From VMCP01 sp965659745 (GTDB lineage: Bacteria > Bacteroidota > Bacteroidia > NS11-12g > UBA955), in the NCBI GenBank assembly GCA_965659745.1, contig CBFHXF010000049.1, positions 1 to 14,360 of the forward strand: a stretch of DNA of 14,360 bases. Direction: 5' to 3'. How positions within the stretch are numbered: the first letter of the stretch is position 1; each line of letters opens with the position of its first letter. Positions 1-7,489 of the stretch are shown piece after piece. A program made the translations under genes and the position numbers. Below the pieces are notes generated by a model. The model had not been told where the DNA came from. It did no database searches and saw nothing but the letters and a program-made list of their open reading frames with translations.

Positions 1-756
1 GCAGCCATCAATTACGCGGATTCGTGTACCGGTCAAATCTCCATCCTTTGCACCTCCGCCTGTCCATGAATAGAGTGCAGGGTTCGTATTATTGGTTCCA
101 TCTGTTTCGTTTGATTGTACTTGATACACCTGACCTTTGGCCATGGTTATGACAAACGGTGAACCGGCTGATTTCCCCCCTTTAGTGCGAAAAGCAGGAG
201 TGATCTCAACTTTAACACCATTATCCATTGCTACCACGGCAAATTCACTTTCTGTGTAACGAGATCCGTTCCTGACGTTTGGCGGAAAACTAGTTACAAA
301 ATATTCGGGTGCAGCGGGAATGCTTTCATAAGGAAGAATGAACGTTCCATCTGAACGATTCAACTCCAAATTCATACAGTACACATTTACTGGATCGTTG
401 GCCGTAACTCGGAGCCCTTTTTTTGAATTTTGATCGGCACCACTGAACTCCGAACCCTCAGGATAATAATAATTATTATCTACCTGAATTCTGTTTACTT
501 TGTTTTTAGCGATATTATATGTAACCTTTGAACCCGTTAAGCGCGGATTGTCAATAGCCACTTTTGTATCTACATCAGATGTAACAAATATTAACAAGGT
601 ATCTGGATACCCTCCGTTGCGGGTTTCCATCTCCAAAAAGGACATGTAGAACTCTTTTCCGGTAGAACTAATTTGACCTTGCACCGAAGCACTTAAGCCT
701 ATTACAACCAGAATTAAAACAGCCTTTAAAAAAGCCTTAAATTTTGCGGTATACAT
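1..756 (-). CDS. IgGFc-binding-type secreted protein, N-terminal part (runs off left edge)
   Basis: An uninterrupted minus-strand frame of 252 codons starts with ATG at 756 and continues past base 1, so the C-terminus is missing. Residues 1-28 form a signal peptide: basic start (MYTAKFKAFLKA), hydrophobic core (VLILVVIGL) and a likely cleavage near SVQGQ. The mature protein begins with STGKEFYMSFLEMETRNGG, followed by beta-rich text with FVTSDVDTKVAIDNP and later a VEITP motif. This resembles the IgGFc-binding protein N-terminal domain found at the start of large Bacteroidota surface proteins, where it usually precedes Ig-like or PKD repeats and a gliding-motility/T9SS C-terminal domain. I infer export to the cell surface. 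Any adhesive role is family-level inference, and the family name does not show IgG binding here. A 111-base gap separates it from mnmA, so it probably has its own promoter, which I could not identify. Confidence 0.72.
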   Translation of the reverse strand, partial: MYTAKFKAFLKAVLILVVIGLSASVQGQISSTGKEFYMSFLEMETRNGGYPDTLLIFVTSDVDTKVAIDNPRLTGSKVTYNIAKNKVNRIQVDNNYYYPEGSEFSGADQNSKKGLRVTANDPVNVYCMNLELNRSDGTFILPYESIPAAPEYFVTSFPPNVRNGSRYTESEFAVVAMDNGVKVEITPAFRTKGGKSAGSPFVITMAKGQVYQVQSNETDGTNNTNPALYSWTGGGAKDGDLTGTRIRVIDGC

Positions 757-795
757 TCTCTCAATATCTTTAGTTTAATTGTTCTCCTACAATAA

Positions 796-810
796 ACGCA
801 TTGCATGCGT
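796..810. repeat. Short inverted repeat upstream of the IgGFc-type gene
   Basis: ACGCA (796-800), spacer TTGCA, TGCGT (806-810) is a perfect 5-bp inverted repeat. It lies 40 bases before the start codon of the secreted protein and about 60 bases past the mnmA stop. It could be a small operator or be chance. Confidence 0.25.
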
Positions 811-867
811 ATATTGTTGCTCTACTGACACGAAAAAAATCAATCTTGTTGCCTCTTTAGCAATTTA

Positions 868-2088
868 TTACAGTCCTATGACCCCGCTAAAAATCAGTTC
901 ATTACCCTCATAAAGAGCCAAAAACTGCCCCGGGGTGACATTTCTCTGAATTTCGCTAAAAATTACTATAATATCACCCTCCTTGTTTTCCAACAATTTG
1001 CAGAAAAACGGCTTTTGACGGTAACGTATTTGACATTCAAAATTTTGACGATGCAATGACGCAATGCGAATATTTGGACGTATCCAATGGGCCTCTTCCT
1101 TCGCAATTCGCAATCCGCGATACCATAAACCACCATGATCTTCTCCCTGCCCCACATAAATAATATTTTCGTCAACTGACGTCTGTATCACAAACAATGG
1201 CAATACTTTACCCCCAATATTCAATCCACGCCTTTGTCCGCGCGTATAAAAATGCGCCCCTCTGTGCTCTCCAACCACCTTTCCCATTTCCGGACTTAAA
1301 TCCAAGCGACGTAAAGCCGCTTTCTCCGAATTATTTTCTAAAATTTCAGACCAATATTCCTGCACCGCGGGATGCGTCCTATCAATTTCTATAACACGGC
1401 CTACTTTAGGTTTTAATTGCTGCTGCAAGAAATCAGGCAAACTCACCTTCCCTATAAAACAAAGTCCTTGGGAATCCTTTTTATCAGCCGTTACTAAATT
1501 CATTTGAGTTGCAATTTCTCGCACCTGACTTTTCTGCAGCTCACCGATAGGGAAAAGGGCTTTTGCCAACTGCTCGGCATTGAGCTGACATAAAAAATAA
1601 CTCTGATCTTTATTAGGATCTAAACCCCTTAATAACTGATACTCCGTTTCCCCTTGTGCATTCACAAATTCTCCCTTACGCACATAGTGACCGGTGGCCA
1701 CAAAGTCCGCTCCCAATTTTAAAGCCTCTTTTAAAAATAAATCAAACTTAATTTCTCGATTACAAAGCACATCCGGATTGGGGGTTCTGCCCTCTTCGTA
1801 TTCCTTGAACATGTAATCTACTATTCTTTGCTTATAAGCTTCACTGAAATCTACTACTTGAAAGGGAATTCCTAATTGCTCGGCAACCATCATTGCGTCG
1901 CGACTGTCGTCGATCCATGGACATTCGTCTTCTAGTGTAACGCTGGCATCATTCCAATTGCGCATGAATAAGCCCACTACATCATACCCCTGCTTTAAAA
2001 GCAAATAGGCCGCCACCGAGCTGTCTACTCCACCGCTCATTCCCACTACCACCCGTGTAGCCGTATTCGTTAAATTTTTCCCAGCCAT
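868..2088 (-). CDS. mnmA: tRNA-specific 2-thiouridylase MnmA
   Basis: MnmA uses ATP and a relayed persulfide sulfur to make the 2-thio group of wobble uridine 34 in tRNAs for Lys, Glu and Gln in the cytoplasm. With the start at 2088 the protein has 406 residues. The PP-loop SGGVDSS lies at 18-24, the catalytic cysteine at 109 in NPDVLCNREIKF, and the second (persulfide) cysteine at 210 in DSQGLCFIGK; ATGHY is at 131-135. All expected catalytic elements are present. Between the central and C-terminal domains it carries an insertion (PAVQEYWSEILENN and following) before the GQRRGL motif; it makes the protein longer than the E. coli enzyme. An upstream ATG at 2148 is in frame but would add 20 unconserved residues and lie deep inside the preceding gene. 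The internal Met, 11 residues before VVVGMSGGVDSS, fits the family. The chosen start overlaps the vWA gene's 3' end by 19 bases, suggesting translational coupling. Confidence 0.96.
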   Translation of the reverse strand: MAGKNLTNTATRVVVGMSGGVDSSVAAYLLLKQGYDVVGLFMRNWNDASVTLEDECPWIDDSRDAMMVAEQLGIPFQVVDFSEAYKQRIVDYMFKEYEEGRTPNPDVLCNREIKFDLFLKEALKLGADFVATGHYVRKGEFVNAQGETEYQLLRGLDPNKDQSYFLCQLNAEQLAKALFPIGELQKSQVREIATQMNLVTADKKDSQGLCFIGKVSLPDFLQQQLKPKVGRVIEIDRTHPAVQEYWSEILENNSEKAALRRLDLSPEMGKVVGEHRGAHFYTRGQRRGLNIGGKVLPLFVIQTSVDENIIYVGQGEDHGGLWYRGLRIAKEEAHWIRPNIRIASLHRQNFECQIRYRQKPFFCKLLENKEGDIIVIFSEIQRNVTPGQFLALYEGNELIFSGVIGL

Positions 2089-4085
2089 TTTCTTAAAAAC
2101 CACTCTGTACTTAACAACCCAACCATTACCATTAATATTACCCGCCATCTCTCAAAGGGAAGGGACTCCTCTCGGGTAATTATTCCAGGTTTGTCTAATT
2201 CCATTTGTTTAATTTTCGTTAGATACGTCCCTCGATTTCCGCGAAAATCGCCAAAAACACCTCCGCTTTTATTTGCAATTTCCGCTAAAACCCCATGTTG
2301 AGCCCGTTTTTGCAAATCCTCGATTGTATTCTCTACGACATCGATAATGCCTTCACGAAGCACTTCACCCTGCGCGTTTCGGAGTACCAATTTATTCAAA
2401 CCACTAAATTCCGGATTCCAAACACACACATATTCGTCATTATCTATTACGAGATTTAATTTTACCGACTTTTTGTTCTCATTTTCTACATACGCTTCCA
2501 CGCCTTCGGCAACTTTCTTTTCTCCGGCTTCATCATAGCATATCCATTTCAATTTCTTTGAATATCCCAAATTTATTATGCCTTCAGGACGCACAAATTC
2601 CCATCCCGATTTTCCAGAATTGGCTCGTAATAACCATTGTACATTACGCACCACCCAAGCATCAAACAACTCTGAATTTCCGTTTTTTCGGAATTCATTC
2701 ATGCGCCAACGCCAAATCCCCCAACCCAAAAACACATGCTCCGCTCTTTTGGTTTTGCGACTGATCATCAGCGGCACATTGGTTTGTGTACCTGCCCAAA
2801 CCTGATACAATTGCACCTCTTCACTCGGTGCTTTTATGGCCAACAAGGGACTTTCCACTGCATTCCACAGTGTTTTTCCGCTATTCGCATTGGGAATCTC
2901 AAATAATTGAAATTCAGAATTCCAAGCGGGAACGGTTTCCTGAAATCCGCTTAAGCCCCTGCGCACCGCTACCGTTTCTTTTGCATCGAATACCGTTTGA
3001 AGGCTTTCCTTATTAGGAGCAAACCACCAAATAGGCTTTGCGGTATTAATCAGCAAATCCAAAGTCGCTTTCCCTCTAATGCCATGAGCTACATAGGCAT
3101 CTGCATCTTTTTTTAAGCCTTCCGATTCTGAATATACCCGTAATGTATACGCTTCTTTATCGGCCAAAGCCAGTTGCAAGGCTTTTATATCTGGATGGGG
3201 ACCTGCGTACACAAAATCGATAATCTTACGCTGATCTAATATTTTTATCAAAACAGATTGTTGGTTATTTGACAAATTCCGTTCACCGGCAGCCGGCTTT
3301 ACTTTCACCACTGCTTTCAAGTAATCCTTATTTTGATCGGCCGTTTTTAAGGTATACCCCACCTTCTTTTTACTGCGTTCCGAATCGGGTATCCAAGTTT
3401 GCTGTTCTTGCAAAACCTCATTCACCCAGAGTTCTATATTCAAGAGTTTTCCTTTTGAAGCCAAGGCTTCTACCGTGGCCTCTATTTCGGTGGTATTGCC
3501 TTGAAAAACTTCGTCATTGGCTAACAGTTCATTGACCGACAAATCCAAATACAAAGTGGTATCCCCCATTCCTAATGCAGCAACGGGACCTATGTCAGCC
3601 AAATCAAAGGATTGCGGCATGCGGCCTTGGTTTACGATTCCATCGCTAAAAATCCACCTCAAATCCGTTTGGGATTTATTCGCTTGCATATGTGTTAAAA
3701 CATTGTCCAGGCGTGTAAGATTTCCCCCGAGAGTATGCTTATTAGCATAAGGCACCAATCCTTCGGCAAAGGCAAACAGCCGTATATTGGGGGATTTGAA
3801 TTCTGATTTTAGGGTATCTAAGAAATTTTGCAGCTCTTGGGAATCGGCGCGGGTGGAATTCGAAACATCTACATAAACATCCCATTGAGCGGGCTTGGTT
3901 TGTGTATCGACAAAATTAACTATGGGATCGAACAACCATAAAACTGCGAGGGCCACAGCGGCGGCCCTCAAGGTGGCGGCTAACTTCCAAAGGTGATTTT
4001 TAGGCCATAAAAAGCGATAAGCCCACCATGAGAACGCAATTCCCACAACCAGGGAAAGAATCCACGCATAGGCCGGCACGTGCAT
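2070..4085 (-). CDS. Membrane protein with a vWA domain (intact MIDAS)
   Basis: This is a 671-residue conserved-looking membrane protein of unknown function. Two hydrophobic segments (about 5-26 and 33-52) are followed by a von Willebrand A-like domain. Its metal-ion-dependent adhesion site appears complete: DVSNS at 73-77, a conserved Thr at 124 (GGNLTRLD) and the SDG aspartate at 148. An Ig-like beta region (about 180-285) follows. Residues about 287-400 then have an alternating beta/alpha pattern (IIDFVYAGPHPDIKALQLAL, DAYVAHG, PIWWFAP) like a catalytically inactive glutamine-amidotransferase-type domain. A final hydrophobic segment (about 645-662) is close to the C-terminus. This architecture, two N-terminal helices, periplasmic domains and a C-terminal helix, resembles BatA-like and related Bacteroidota envelope proteins. 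The start lies 15 bases after the preceding T9SS gene, and the end overlaps mnmA. The domain calls are by eye; the MIDAS is the firmest part. Confidence 0.75.
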   Translation of the reverse strand: MHVPAYAWILSLVVGIAFSWWAYRFLWPKNHLWKLAATLRAAAVALAVLWLFDPIVNFVDTQTKPAQWDVYVDVSNSTRADSQELQNFLDTLKSEFKSPNIRLFAFAEGLVPYANKHTLGGNLTRLDNVLTHMQANKSQTDLRWIFSDGIVNQGRMPQSFDLADIGPVAALGMGDTTLYLDLSVNELLANDEVFQGNTTEIEATVEALASKGKLLNIELWVNEVLQEQQTWIPDSERSKKKVGYTLKTADQNKDYLKAVVKVKPAAGERNLSNNQQSVLIKILDQRKIIDFVYAGPHPDIKALQLALADKEAYTLRVYSESEGLKKDADAYVAHGIRGKATLDLLINTAKPIWWFAPNKESLQTVFDAKETVAVRRGLSGFQETVPAWNSEFQLFEIPNANSGKTLWNAVESPLLAIKAPSEEVQLYQVWAGTQTNVPLMISRKTKRAEHVFLGWGIWRWRMNEFRKNGNSELFDAWVVRNVQWLLRANSGKSGWEFVRPEGIINLGYSKKLKWICYDEAGEKKVAEGVEAYVENENKKSVKLNLVIDNDEYVCVWNPEFSGLNKLVLRNAQGEVLREGIIDVVENTIEDLQKRAQHGVLAEIANKSGGVFGDFRGNRGTYLTKIKQMELDKPGIITREESLPFERWRVILMVMVGLLSTEWFLRKWLGKI

Positions 4086-4100
4086 TGGTTCCGTCTGATT

Positions 4101-4790
4101 TTAACGGTTCAATTGCAATGAATGCGAATCCATTCCGGCTACATGGCGCACCTGTATGTAATAATGACCGTTTGATAAACGCTCTAAATTCAAACGCATC
4201 TCATTAAGAGAATTTCCGTCCTGATTCAATATAACACGGCCGTCTGTACTCAATATTTGAACGTTCAAAATAGCCGTTCCCGATACTACCAACTCGGAAC
4301 CTTGCACCGGATTGGGAAAAATACGGGTATTAAAATGGCTCATCGATTGTACATTCAAACCCCAACGGGCATATACTCTGTATATCAATGTATCGACTAA
4401 ATTCGGCAAGTTTTTGTCCCAAATGGCATATTTAATTAAGGCAGAATCTGCCCCTCCAGAAGGAAACACATCTAACTTCAATTCGGTTGTATCGCCCGGT
4501 TTAATCGGCGAATACGTGCCTGTTAACGGAAAATTAGGCAAACAATCGCGATTATCGCAAAAGGAAATCAACCAAGATTCCGGAAAATCCAATTCAACTT
4601 GGCGGTATTCTATGGTAATGTCTTTGTCGCCTTTATTATAAAACTGAAATTTACACGATTTAAAACCGTCGGGAAGGTTTTCATCGGCATAAAAGGTTGC
4701 ATCCGAACCTTTCACCAATCCAATTGTATTTTGAGCGGAAGTAAAGCCACCCCAAACCATCAAGGCAATCAAAGTTAAAATCTTATTCAT
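4101..4790 (-). CDS. Small T9SS-exported protein with type A sorting domain
   Basis: This 229-residue protein has a clear signal peptide (MNKILTLIALMVWGGFTSAQ, cleavage after residue 20). Its middle beta-rich domain (about 21-150) includes a paired-cysteine stretch, WLISFCDNRDCLPNF, seen in small Bacteroidota exported proteins. The C-terminal domain starts at RIFPNPV (about 157-162). It contains the VQILSTDGRVI and RLNLERLSNGHYYIQV strand patterns of the T9SS type A sorting domain, so I infer crossing of the outer membrane through the type IX system and surface attachment or release. The function of the middle domain is unknown. An in-frame ATG exists at 4808, but the signal peptide starts properly at the Met at 4790. 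It sits between the YjjG-type gene (34-base gap) and the vWA gene (15-base gap), so cotranscription is likely. Confidence 0.82.
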   Translation of the reverse strand: MNKILTLIALMVWGGFTSAQNTIGLVKGSDATFYADENLPDGFKSCKFQFYNKGDKDITIEYRQVELDFPESWLISFCDNRDCLPNFPLTGTYSPIKPGDTTELKLDVFPSGGADSALIKYAIWDKNLPNLVDTLIYRVYARWGLNVQSMSHFNTRIFPNPVQGSELVVSGTAILNVQILSTDGRVILNQDGNSLNEMRLNLERLSNGHYYIQVRHVAGMDSHSLQLNR

Positions 4791-4795
4791 AATGG

Positions 4796-4803
4796 CAAAA
4801 ATA
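4796..4803 (-). promoter_or_regulatory. Possible -7 element TATTTTTG
   Basis: TATTTTTG matches the Bacteroidota -7 consensus TAnnTTTG and lies only 5 bases before the ATG of the T9SS protein. No TTG is found at the expected -33 spacing, so this is weak. If used, the mRNA would be leaderless or nearly so. Confidence 0.22.
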
Positions 4804-4824
4804 ACCAATTAAAAGCACAAACGT

Positions 4825-5559
4825 TTAAAACGATTGACACCATTGGGTCAAAGAACGCACTTCACCGCCAAATAAGGGGTGAGATTCAATGGCTTTATTG
4901 GCTTCACTGTCTTGATAACAGTATCGGTATGTGAGTATCCCCGCATTCATCCCCCCCTCCACATCGGTATGCCAATTATCGCCGATATAGATGCACTCTT
5001 CGGATGAAATCTGGGCAAATTCCAAGGCCGCGTCAAAGAACTCTTTTGAAGGTTTGGCACTGCCAAAGGCCTCCGAGCTTTGTACGTAATCGATCCATTG
5101 ATCCAAGCCCGATTCTGCCAATTTTATTTTCTGCGTCAGTTCAAAACCATTCGTTAAAATACCAATTTTCGCATGTGCTTTCATAAAAGACAAGCATTCT
5201 TTCGCGCCGGGAATCAATACGGTCATGCGCGGACAAATATCTAAGTATTCGTCCCAAACATTAGGAGGGTATAATGCCGGGGGAAGTCCCATTAATGCGA
5301 ACGTATCGGTAAAGCGGGCGGTACGTAGCACGTCTTTGCTCACTTCTCCTTTTTCATAGCGCTTCCAATAAGCCGCATTTACATCTTTATAAATATGTAT
5401 GAATTGTTCTTCTTGGTAGCCGGTATGATACTCTAATTGATGCCTTTCAAATAGCACCTTTAAGGCCGCATCGGCATTCCCATCGAAGTCCCACAGGGTA
5501 TTATCTAAATCAAAAAACACCCACTTCAAGGGCTTCTTGGTTAGTGGGTGTAGTATCAT
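4825..5559 (-). CDS. HAD hydrolase, YjjG-type pyrimidine nucleotidase
   Basis: This 244-residue protein belongs to the haloacid dehalogenase superfamily. Motif I is FFDLDNTLWDF with the nucleophile Asp17 and general acid/base Asp19. Motif II is ILTNGF with Thr136. Motif III is Lys169 in GSAKPSKEFF. Motif IV is GDNWHTDVEGG with Asp194 and Asp199. An alpha-helical C1 cap occupies roughly residues 27-110. Length, the DLDNTLWDF signature and the GDNWHTDVEGGMNAG loop fit the noncanonical pyrimidine nucleotidase YjjG family, which dephosphorylates nucleoside monophosphates including modified or toxic pyrimidine nucleotides. Substrate preference cannot be read from sequence, so a more general phosphoglycolate-phosphatase-like role remains possible. 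It follows adk by 55 bases on the same strand, a sensible nucleotide-metabolism pairing, and precedes the T9SS protein by 34 bases. Confidence 0.88.
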   Translation of the reverse strand: MILHPLTKKPLKWVFFDLDNTLWDFDGNADAALKVLFERHQLEYHTGYQEEQFIHIYKDVNAAYWKRYEKGEVSKDVLRTARFTDTFALMGLPPALYPPNVWDEYLDICPRMTVLIPGAKECLSFMKAHAKIGILTNGFELTQKIKLAESGLDQWIDYVQSSEAFGSAKPSKEFFDAALEFAQISSEECIYIGDNWHTDVEGGMNAGILTYRYCYQDSEANKAIESHPLFGGEVRSLTQWCQSF

Positions 5560-5614
5560 AGGTTTAAATTAATTAATGGGGGATTTCGGTTTCTTTAATG
5601 GGCAGAAGGCTCAA

Positions 5615-6187
5615 TTACAAGGCATTAACATGGGCGCACAAAGCGGCAAAGATGCCTTCAATTTCCCCCATACCGTGAACACCTTTATAGCAGCCTGTAT
5701 TTTGATAATAATCTTGCAAGGGAAGGGTTTTGTTTTGGTATTCGCGGAAGCGATTGCGGATGGTATCTTCGTCTTGGTCGTCTACGCGGCCGCTACTTTG
5801 TCCGCGCAACAATAAACGCTTTACCAACTCATCTTCTTCTACTTCCAATCCCAATACCAAATGAATTTGGGTATTGAATTCTGCCAATAATTCATCTAGC
5901 GCTTGCGCTTGTGGGGTTGTTCTGGGAAATCCGTCGAAGATAAATCCATTGGCATCGGCATTTTCTTTCATGAAATTGCGCACCATACCCACCACTACCG
6001 CATCGGGCACTAATTCTCCTTTAGATATATACGTATCGGCTTGCAAGCCCAATTCGGTACCTGCTTTACGTTCTGCCCGCAACAAATCGCCGGTAGAAAT
6101 ATGCTTCAGGCCATAAGCGCCTATCAATTTTTCGCTTTGTGTACCTTTACCGGCACCTGGAGGACCAAAAAGAATGAGATTTAACAT
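5615..6187 (-). CDS. adk: Adenylate kinase
   Basis: Adenylate kinase interconverts ATP + AMP and 2 ADP in the cytoplasm. The 190-residue product begins MLNLILFGPPGAGKGTQSEKL. The P-loop GPPGAGKGT is at 8-16, the AMP-binding HISTGDLLR at 29-37, and DGFPRT at 85-90. The LID region is short (LLLRGQSSGRVDDQDEDTI) and lacks the cysteines of the zinc-binding long-LID form, so this is the short-LID type usual in Bacteroidota. An in-frame ATG at 6226 would add 13 unconserved residues (MCVTLQTKYFQPH); the conserved family start is the Met at 6187. A plausible promoter sits 24 bases upstream. It is the first gene of the leftward cluster that continues with the YjjG-type nucleotidase. Confidence 0.97.
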   Translation of the reverse strand: MLNLILFGPPGAGKGTQSEKLIGAYGLKHISTGDLLRAERKAGTELGLQADTYISKGELVPDAVVVGMVRNFMKENADANGFIFDGFPRTTPQAQALDELLAEFNTQIHLVLGLEVEEDELVKRLLLRGQSSGRVDDQDEDTIRNRFREYQNKTLPLQDYYQNTGCYKGVHGMGEIEGIFAALCAHVNAL

Positions 6188-6211
6188 ATGCGGTTGAAAA
6201 TATTTGGTTTG

Positions 6212-6244
6212 CAAAGTAACACACATTATTTACGAAAGTCCAAA
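6212..6244 (-). promoter_or_regulatory. Probable adk promoter
   Basis: On the minus strand TTTG (6244-6241), a 21-base spacer and TTACTTTG (6219-6212) match the Bacteroidota pattern TTG(-33)...TAnnTTTG(-7), with one mismatch in the -7 box. Expected transcription start is around 6205, giving a leader of about 18 bases before the adk ATG. This supports the 6187 start over the 6226 one. Confidence 0.42.
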
Positions 6245-6257
6245 CGCAAGTGCCGAC

Positions 6258-6265
6258 TAATTTTG
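6258..6265 (+). promoter_or_regulatory. Possible -7 element for the Omp28-like lipoprotein
   Basis: TAATTTTG is an exact TAnnTTTG match in the divergent intergenic region. It would give a leader of about 80 bases before the ATG at 6354. No good -33 TTG is visible at the right distance. A second near-match, TATTATTG (6282-6289), is an alternative. Confidence 0.33.
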
Positions 6266-6353
6266 CACCGCTCTGCGTAAATATTATTGCAAAACGCGAT
6301 AAAAATACCTTAATTCGTAAATCTAAATTAAAACTAAAATACAAAACATATCC

Positions 6354-7343
6354 ATGAAAAAAATCCTATTTGCCCTAACAGCAGTGAGCTTGATGGCAAC
6401 GATGAACAGCTGTAAAGATGATGAGCCAACCGATGGCGGCAACTCAGGTCCTTTAACAGTAGAACAAAAACAACGTGCCTTGGTGTCTTATGTAGGACAT
6501 TCCGGAGTATACGGACCTGCAGGAGGCGATGCCGCTACGAATATTCCTATTTTCAATGACATTGTAGCCACTTCTAACACCAACGATATTGTAGGAATGA
6601 CATTCCAACCCGTAATTGTGGCGGACAACCAAGCTATTATTCCATATTTACAGCCTTTCTTTTACAAGGACAACAACGATACTCCCTTTGTTAATTTAAT
6701 CAACAATGGATTGTTAGTTCACATGAATCCTCCTACCACCAATTTTGGTATTAACTTCTTCTATTCTGCAGGCACCAATATGGGTAGTGCAGTAAGTAAA
6801 GCCGACGTAGTAGGCAATGCCAGTGGATATGTATCTAATACGCCGGAAGTGGGTGTTGCGGTACGAGGTAGTGCATCTGGCAATACCATTAACGTAACCT
6901 ACAAGGCAAAAGCGTTTGCTCCTGAAGCAGGTGCAGAATACTACATTTCTTTATTGGTAGTTGAAAAGAATGGAAATACCCGTCAAGCGGTAGATCAGAG
7001 CACATTCAATACTATTGCTACACGCAATATCTTGAGAGCAAGTGGTATTACCGCAACTGCTACATCAGGTTTAAAAACACCGGTTGCTGGACTTCCCCAA
7101 AACGGATATTCTGGTATTAGCCCTATTTTCAGTTCATCGGCGGCCGCTAATGCGGAAGTGGAAAAAACTGTTGCGGTTAATTACAAAGGTTTAACCAGTG
7201 ACTGGGTAACTGCTTTTGGTGAGAATTACTCTAATTGGAAATATAACGCGAGTAACACCGCTGTAATTGCCGTTATTTGGAAATGGTATCCTTCAGAATC
7301 TAAAGCCTATTATTCGAACTGCGTGTACGCAGACGTAAATTAA
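6354..7343 (+). CDS. Surface lipoprotein, Omp28-like
   Basis: This 329-residue protein has a lipoprotein signal peptide, MKKILFALTAVSLMATMNSC, with the lipidated Cys at residue 20. It is followed at once by KDDE, which resembles the lipoprotein export signal known from Bacteroidota (Capnocytophaga) and so predicts surface exposure. The mature protein resembles Omp28-type outer-membrane lipoproteins: an N-terminal beta/alpha region (about 40-160), a middle beta region, a segment FNTIATRNILRASG (about 218-231), and a final strand region AVIAVIWKWYPSESKAYYSNCVYADVN. In typical Omp28-like proteins the first strand leads into a thioredoxin-like CxNC motif; here the equivalent stretch reads YVGHSGVYGPAGG (46-58) with no cysteine. 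The family assignment is by eye and moderate; function is unknown. It stands alone on its strand, divergent from adk and convergent with the enoyl-CoA hydratase gene. Confidence 0.7.
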   Translation: MKKILFALTAVSLMATMNSCKDDEPTDGGNSGPLTVEQKQRALVSYVGHSGVYGPAGGDAATNIPIFNDIVATSNTNDIVGMTFQPVIVADNQAIIPYLQPFFYKDNNDTPFVNLINNGLLVHMNPPTTNFGINFFYSAGTNMGSAVSKADVVGNASGYVSNTPEVGVAVRGSASGNTINVTYKAKAFAPEAGAEYYISLLVVEKNGNTRQAVDQSTFNTIATRNILRASGITATATSGLKTPVAGLPQNGYSGISPIFSSSAAANAEVEKTVAVNYKGLTSDWVTAFGENYSNWKYNASNTAVIAVIWKWYPSESKAYYSNCVYADVN

Positions 7344-7344
7344 A

Positions 7345-7377
7345 ATGGTGAATTATGAATGGTGAATTATGAATTAT
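7345..7377. repeat. Heptanucleotide repeat array, left arm
   Basis: This is 33 bases of 7-bp units starting 2 bases after the lipoprotein stop codon. Read on the minus strand the units are ATTCATA, ATTCACC, ATTCATA, ATTCACC and a partial unit. They are the same units as the right arm at 7490-7580 but in the opposite orientation. Confidence 0.85.
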
Positions 7378-7447
7378 CCAAGGAGTAACATTTTTACTTC
7401 GTGTTGTTAATCGGATCCCATTCAGGATTATAATCAAAGTCAAAAGC

Positions 7448-7486
7448 AAAAAAAAAGCTGCCTCATATTCAAGGCAGCTTTTTTTT
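7448..7486. terminator. Bidirectional intrinsic terminator
   Basis: An A-run, then GCTGCCT (7457-7463), an 8-base loop (7464-7471), AGGCAGC (7472-7478) and a T-run through 7486. The stem extends further through A:T pairs from the flanking runs. The symmetric A and T tracts let it serve both the rightward lipoprotein gene and the leftward enoyl-CoA hydratase gene, which converge here. Confidence 0.88.
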
Positions 7487-7489
7487 GTA

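Noticed and set aside
836..866. Terminator after mnmA (TTGC...GCAA followed by a T-run on the minus strand)
   Set aside because: The stem is only 4 bp and the T-run is 10 bases away; too weak to call.
2089..2148. N-terminal extension of mnmA to the ATG at 2148
   Set aside because: The added 20 residues have no family similarity and would extend the overlap with the vWA gene to 79 bases.
3269..3535. 88-residue plus-strand frame
   Set aside because: It lies entirely within the vWA gene on the opposite strand with low-complexity, Pro/Leu-rich content typical of shadow frames.
4312..4641. 109-residue plus-strand frame
   Set aside because: It is antisense to the T9SS protein gene, with no recognisable domain, signal peptide or promoter.
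5576..5815. Plus-strand open frame with hydrophobic stretches opposite adk
   Set aside because: It is antisense to the conserved 3' half of adk, and its hydrophobic look is the complement of adk codons.
6188..6226. Longer adenylate kinase start at 6226
   Set aside because: The family starts right before LILFGPPGAGKGT, and the extension would cover the predicted promoter -7 box and leader.
6188..6353. Small RNA or riboswitch in the divergent adk/lipoprotein region
   Set aside because: I found no stable stem or known riboswitch core; the region is explained by two divergent promoters and an AT-rich leader.
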